Positions 6,143-8,363 of a stretch of 8,363 nt of DNA are shown one piece after another; position 1 is the stretch's first letter; each line of letters opens with the position of its first letter. The DNA comes from an uncultured Lachnospiraceae bacterium (GTDB lineage Bacteria > Bacillota > Clostridia > Lachnospirales > Lachnospiraceae): the NCBI GenBank assembly GCA_937901625.1, contig CALDIE010000255.1, positions 1 through 8,363 on the forward strand. Reading direction: 5' to 3'. The notes under the pieces were generated by a model. That model did no database searches, was not told the DNA's origin, and saw nothing but the letters and a program-made list of their open reading frames with translations. A program made the position numbers and the translations under genes.

Positions 6143-7267
6143 TCATATCACGTATCGTTCATTTTTCTCTACAACAACCTTGATCCCGTCCTCTCCTTTG
6201 TGTACGGAGTTTGCACGGATCGTGCCGCGACTTTCTACGATACAGTTTTCGATGTAAGTGTTATCCCCAATATAAACATCATTCAAAATAATAGAATTTT
6301 TAATAGTGCAATTGTTCCCCACAAATACCTGCTTGAAAATGACGGAATCCTCTACGGTACCGTTAATGATCGATCCGCTGGACACCAGACTGTTCTTTAC
6401 GCTCACACCGACATTGTACTTTGCCGGCGGGAGGTCATCAATCTTGGAGTATACTTCCGGGTACTGCTTAAAGAAGTAACTGCGGATCTCCGGCTTTAAG
6501 AAATCCATGTTGGTATCATAATAATCCTGGATCGTGGAAATATTCTTCCAGTAATCATCCGTCTTGTACGCATATATCCTCTTAACGTCCTTGTAACGGA
6601 TCAGAATATCACTGACGAAATCATAACGGTTTTCCTCTGCGGCTCTCTCGATCATCTCCACAAGCTGACGTCTTCTGATGATATAAATACCGCAGGAGAT
6701 CAGGTGAGATTCAACCTTGACGGGCTTCTCGGTAAATTCCGTGATCCTTCCGTCCGCATCCGTCTTGACACAACCGAAACGTTCCACATTGGTATCCGGT
6801 CCCATTTCTTTGCAGACAACCGTGATATCCGCCGTCTTGTCGATGTGATACTGAAGGACTTTGTTGTAGTCCATCTTGTATACACCGTCACCGGACGCGA
6901 TCACCACATAGGGTTCATGGCTGTCCTTGATGAATTCGATGTTCTGCGCGATCGAATCCGCCGTTCCTCTGTACCAGTCGGAATTGTCCTGGGTACGGGT
7001 GGGTGTAAATACATACAATCCGCCCTGCTTACGTCCAAAGTTCCACCATTTGGAGGAACTGAGATGCTCATTTAGGCTCCTCGCATTATCCTGCGTAAAT
7101 ACCGCTACCTTCTGGATATGTGAGTTTGTCATATTGCTCAAGGCAAAGTCAATGCTTCGATAGCTTCCGGCGATCGGCATAGCAGCAACTGCTCTCTTTG
7201 CAGCCAGGTCACCCATTCTGCTGTGTTTTACTCCGCCTCCGGCTAGAATGATTCCCATTGCTCTCAT
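6143..7267 (-). CDS. glgD: Glucose-1-phosphate adenylyltransferase regulatory subunit GlgD
   Basis: GlgD is the non-catalytic or weakly catalytic partner of GlgC in Firmicutes. Together they make ADP-glucose from glucose-1-phosphate and ATP, the committed step of bacterial glycogen synthesis, in the cytoplasm. The 374 residues show an N-terminal nucleotidyltransferase fold: 'MGIILAGGG' at 4-12, 'AGSYRSIDFALSNMTNS' about 33-49, 'WYRGTADSIAQN' 98-109, 'VIASGDGVYKMDYN' about 122-135, and 'DADGRITEFTEKP' 170-182. A C-terminal left-handed beta-helix of hexapeptide repeats (about 290-355; 'GNNCTIKNSIILNDVYIGDNTYIENCIVES') follows. The glycine loop lacks the G-x-G-x-R-L-x-x-L-T form of catalytic GlgC, as is usual for GlgD. 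The start ATG 7267-7265 overlaps the upstream stop as ATGA and has AAGGTG about 7 bases before it; a second ATG at codon 4 is too far from that site. It is translationally coupled to the glgC-derived frame, as expected of the glgCD operon. Confidence 0.95.
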   Translation of the reverse strand: MRAMGIILAGGGVKHSRMGDLAAKRAVAAMPIAGSYRSIDFALSNMTNSHIQKVAVFTQDNARSLNEHLSSSKWWNFGRKQGGLYVFTPTRTQDNSDWYRGTADSIAQNIEFIKDSHEPYVVIASGDGVYKMDYNKVLQYHIDKTADITVVCKEMGPDTNVERFGCVKTDADGRITEFTEKPVKVESHLISCGIYIIRRRQLVEMIERAAEENRYDFVSDILIRYKDVKRIYAYKTDDYWKNISTIQDYYDTNMDFLKPEIRSYFFKQYPEVYSKIDDLPPAKYNVGVSVKNSLVSSGSIINGTVEDSVIFKQVFVGNNCTIKNSIILNDVYIGDNTYIENCIVESRGTIRANSVHKGEDGIKVVVEKNERYVI

Positions 7268-8363
7268 GCTTTTTCACCTTCCTTTATCAAAGACTTGCCG
7301 CCGGGCAGGACGTGATCCGGATAATCGGAATCATCGGTCTTTCCAAAGATCACCGTGTTTTTCCCGATCGTCACGGCCGTAGGCACCGTTGTATGCTCAC
7401 CGATGCAGACAAGTCCGTAATTGTAAATATTCGGATCCGTCTCGTTAGGAACTTCATCACCGATACCGGTGCGAACTCCGTCTCCCACCTCGGTATTCTC
7501 CGCGATGATCGTCTTGTTGATCTCGCAATCTTCGCCGATGACCGTATCATTCATGATGATGGAATCACGTACCACCGTGCCTCTTCCGATCTCAACATTG
7601 CAGCCGATGATGGAATTGTACACTTCACCGTAAATGCACGCGCCCTCACTGATCAGACTTCGCTCAACCACACCCTCCGAAGCAACGTACTGCGGAGTCA
7701 GTGTATTGGACTTTGTGTAGATCTTCCAATACTCCTCATAGAGGTTGAACTCGGGAACAATGTCGATCAGCTCCATATTGGCTTCCCAATAAGAATGAAG
7801 TGTTCCTACATCCTTCCAGTAGCCGTTATACTCATACGCATAGATCGGTGCTTCGTTCTTGTGACAATAAGGAATTACGTGTTTACCAAAATCCAGAGAC
7901 GGCTGATCAGCGTTTGCGATCAACGCTTCCTTCAATGTCTTCCAATTAAAAATATAGATACCCATGGAGGCGAGATTTGAACGGGGATGTTCCGGCTTTT
8001 CTTCGATCGAAAGCGCCTTGCCGTCGGCATCATAAAGCTTCACCTTCCCGAGATAAGCAGAACCTTTCTTGCCTGCCTTGAATGCGACATCGGGAATGCT
8101 GGCAGTAACATCCGACAAGTTGCCTGCTGTGACCTTGTAAGTTTTAGCAGAATCATTCCCCTTGAAGTTCCCCTGCCCTGTCACGGTTAAAGTCGCAGTA
8201 CTCCCTGCGGTCTTGTTATTTACATATTTAAGCTTATAATCAACGCCCTCGCGCAGAGTCCATACGATCTTATTCGCATCAGTGTAGCTCACGGTGACAT
8301 CCGGTATCGCTCCGCCCGGACGATATACAGCATCGGTACAGACAATATCGACAACGCCGTCTT
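7264..8363 (-). CDS. glgC: Chimeric frame: surface-protein module joined to a GlgC C-terminal part lacking the catalytic N-terminus (5' end outside window)
   Basis: The frame is open to the window edge; a GTG at 8292 is internal to a domain and is unlikely to be the start. Residue numbers below count from that GTG. Part 1 (before residue about 87, plus 23 codons upstream) reads 'LREGVDYKLKYVNNKTAGS' and 'TATLTVTGQGNFKGN'. This is the repeat module of large secreted Firmicutes surface proteins, followed by the start of a next module ('ASIPDVAFKAGKKGSAYLGK'). Part 2 (about 88-342) is GlgC: 'EEKPEHPRSNLASMGIYIF' (97-115) with the glucose-phosphate-binding E-K-P, 'DFGKHVIPYCH', 'YEYNGYWKDVGTLHSYWEAN' (153-172), then hexapeptide beta-helix repeats and a terminal 'GGKSLIKEG'. 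About 170 expected N-terminal GlgC residues are absent, including the ATP-binding glycine loop and the S-G-D-H-I-Y region, so as written this cannot be an active enzyme. Its stop overlaps glgD by 4 bases. The GlgC identity of part 2 is very secure. Whether the fusion is real or an assembly error is open. Confidence 0.85.
   Translation of the reverse strand, partial: DGVVDIVCTDAVYRPGGAIPDVTVSYTDANKIVWTLREGVDYKLKYVNNKTAGSTATLTVTGQGNFKGNDSAKTYKVTAGNLSDVTASIPDVAFKAGKKGSAYLGKVKLYDADGKALSIEEKPEHPRSNLASMGIYIFNWKTLKEALIANADQPSLDFGKHVIPYCHKNEAPIYAYEYNGYWKDVGTLHSYWEANMELIDIVPEFNLYEEYWKIYTKSNTLTPQYVASEGVVERSLISEGACIYGEVYNSIIGCNVEIGRGTVVRDSIIMNDTVIGEDCEINKTIIAENTEVGDGVRTGIGDEVPNETDPNIYNYGLVCIGEHTTVPTAVTIGKNTVIFGKTDDSDYPDHVLPGGKSLIKEGEKA
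8017..8034 (-). other. Junction between surface-protein module and GlgC sequence
   Basis: The switch lies around residues 87-92 (Y-D-A-D-G-K, counted from the GTG at 8292). In the neighbouring paralogue GlgD the equivalent stretch is 'KTDADGRITEFTEKP' (168-182), so D-A-D-G-K onward aligns to the nucleotidyltransferase and 'LGKVKLY' just before it does not. Surface modules of this type also often carry 'V-x-D-x-D-G-K', so short shared sequence at the join is likely. The reading frame is kept and no mobile-element remnant or target duplication is visible. Confidence 0.7.

Noticed and set aside
7258..7980. Plus-strand open frame of 240 residues opposite the glgC part
   Set aside because: It is antisense to a highly conserved GlgC sequence, has no credible ribosome site or domain, and reads as the shadow of the minus-strand gene.
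8290..8292. GTG as the true start of the glgC-derived frame
   Set aside because: The frame remains open for 23 more codons to the window edge, and the residues before the GTG ('YRPGGAIPDVT') belong to the same surface module, so the GTG is an internal valine.
1..8363. A novel defence or mobile system, CRISPR array, tRNA or rRNA gene
   Set aside because: No repeated spacer units, no cloverleaf or rRNA-like sequence, and no transposase or integrase were seen. The window is mostly ordinary housekeeping genes with unusual ends.

Overview
The window looks like a piece of a Clostridia genome, most probably a Lachnospiraceae-type gut anaerobe. The reasons are the paired glgC/glgD genes, a clostridial SpoVG, a full-length Firmicutes-type Mfd, consensus sigma-A promoters and strong AGGAG-like ribosome binding sites, and a base composition that looks close to half GC over most of its length. 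Every credible gene lies on the minus strand, so transcription runs from high to low coordinates. All calls come from reading the sequence; no database search was run.

In transcription order: (1) 8363-7264 is an open frame entering from outside the window. Its first third is a surface-protein module of the 'AG-x-TATLTVTG-x-GNF-x-G' kind, and its last two thirds are the C-terminal part of GlgC (ADP-glucose pyrophosphorylase). The catalytic N-terminus of GlgC is missing. The switch falls at about 8017-8034 and is the most striking thing here. (2) glgD (7267-6143) overlaps the end of that frame by 4 bases (ATGA). (3) A spacer with a GC-rich hairpin is followed by spoVG (6053-5790) and a probable terminator (5717-5750). 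(4) A clear sigma-A promoter (5665-5693), with a 20-bp near-palindrome over the predicted transcription start, drives pth (5608-5039) and mfd (5035-1490), only 3 bases apart. (5) A second sigma-A promoter, partly inside the 3' end of mfd, drives a membrane protein with a cytoplasmic zinc ribbon, one transmembrane helix, a Big_2/Ig-like domain and an unrecognised C-terminal region (1437-289). (6) The start of a pyridoxamine-phosphate-oxidase-like flavoprotein gene (292 to window edge) overlaps that stop by 4 bases and is abruptly GC-rich (about 67% over bases 1-240, against about 45% over 241-360).

Functionally the core combines glycogen synthesis (GlgC/GlgD), the SpoVG RNA-binding regulator, ribosome rescue (Pth recycles peptidyl-tRNA) and transcription-coupled repair (Mfd). 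The spoVG-pth-mfd order recalls the Bacillus spoVG-glmU-prs-ctc-pth-mfd neighbourhood, with glgC/glgD on the upstream side of spoVG instead of glmU downstream. The two ends, the glgC fusion and the GC-rich flavoprotein gene, both look discordant with what they adjoin. They could be genuine rearrangements or transfer, or misassembly of a metagenomic contig. The sequence alone cannot decide, but the point matters for anyone using the annotation. No RNA gene, CRISPR array, insertion sequence, attachment site or origin was seen, and no gene-free stretch exceeds 300 bases.
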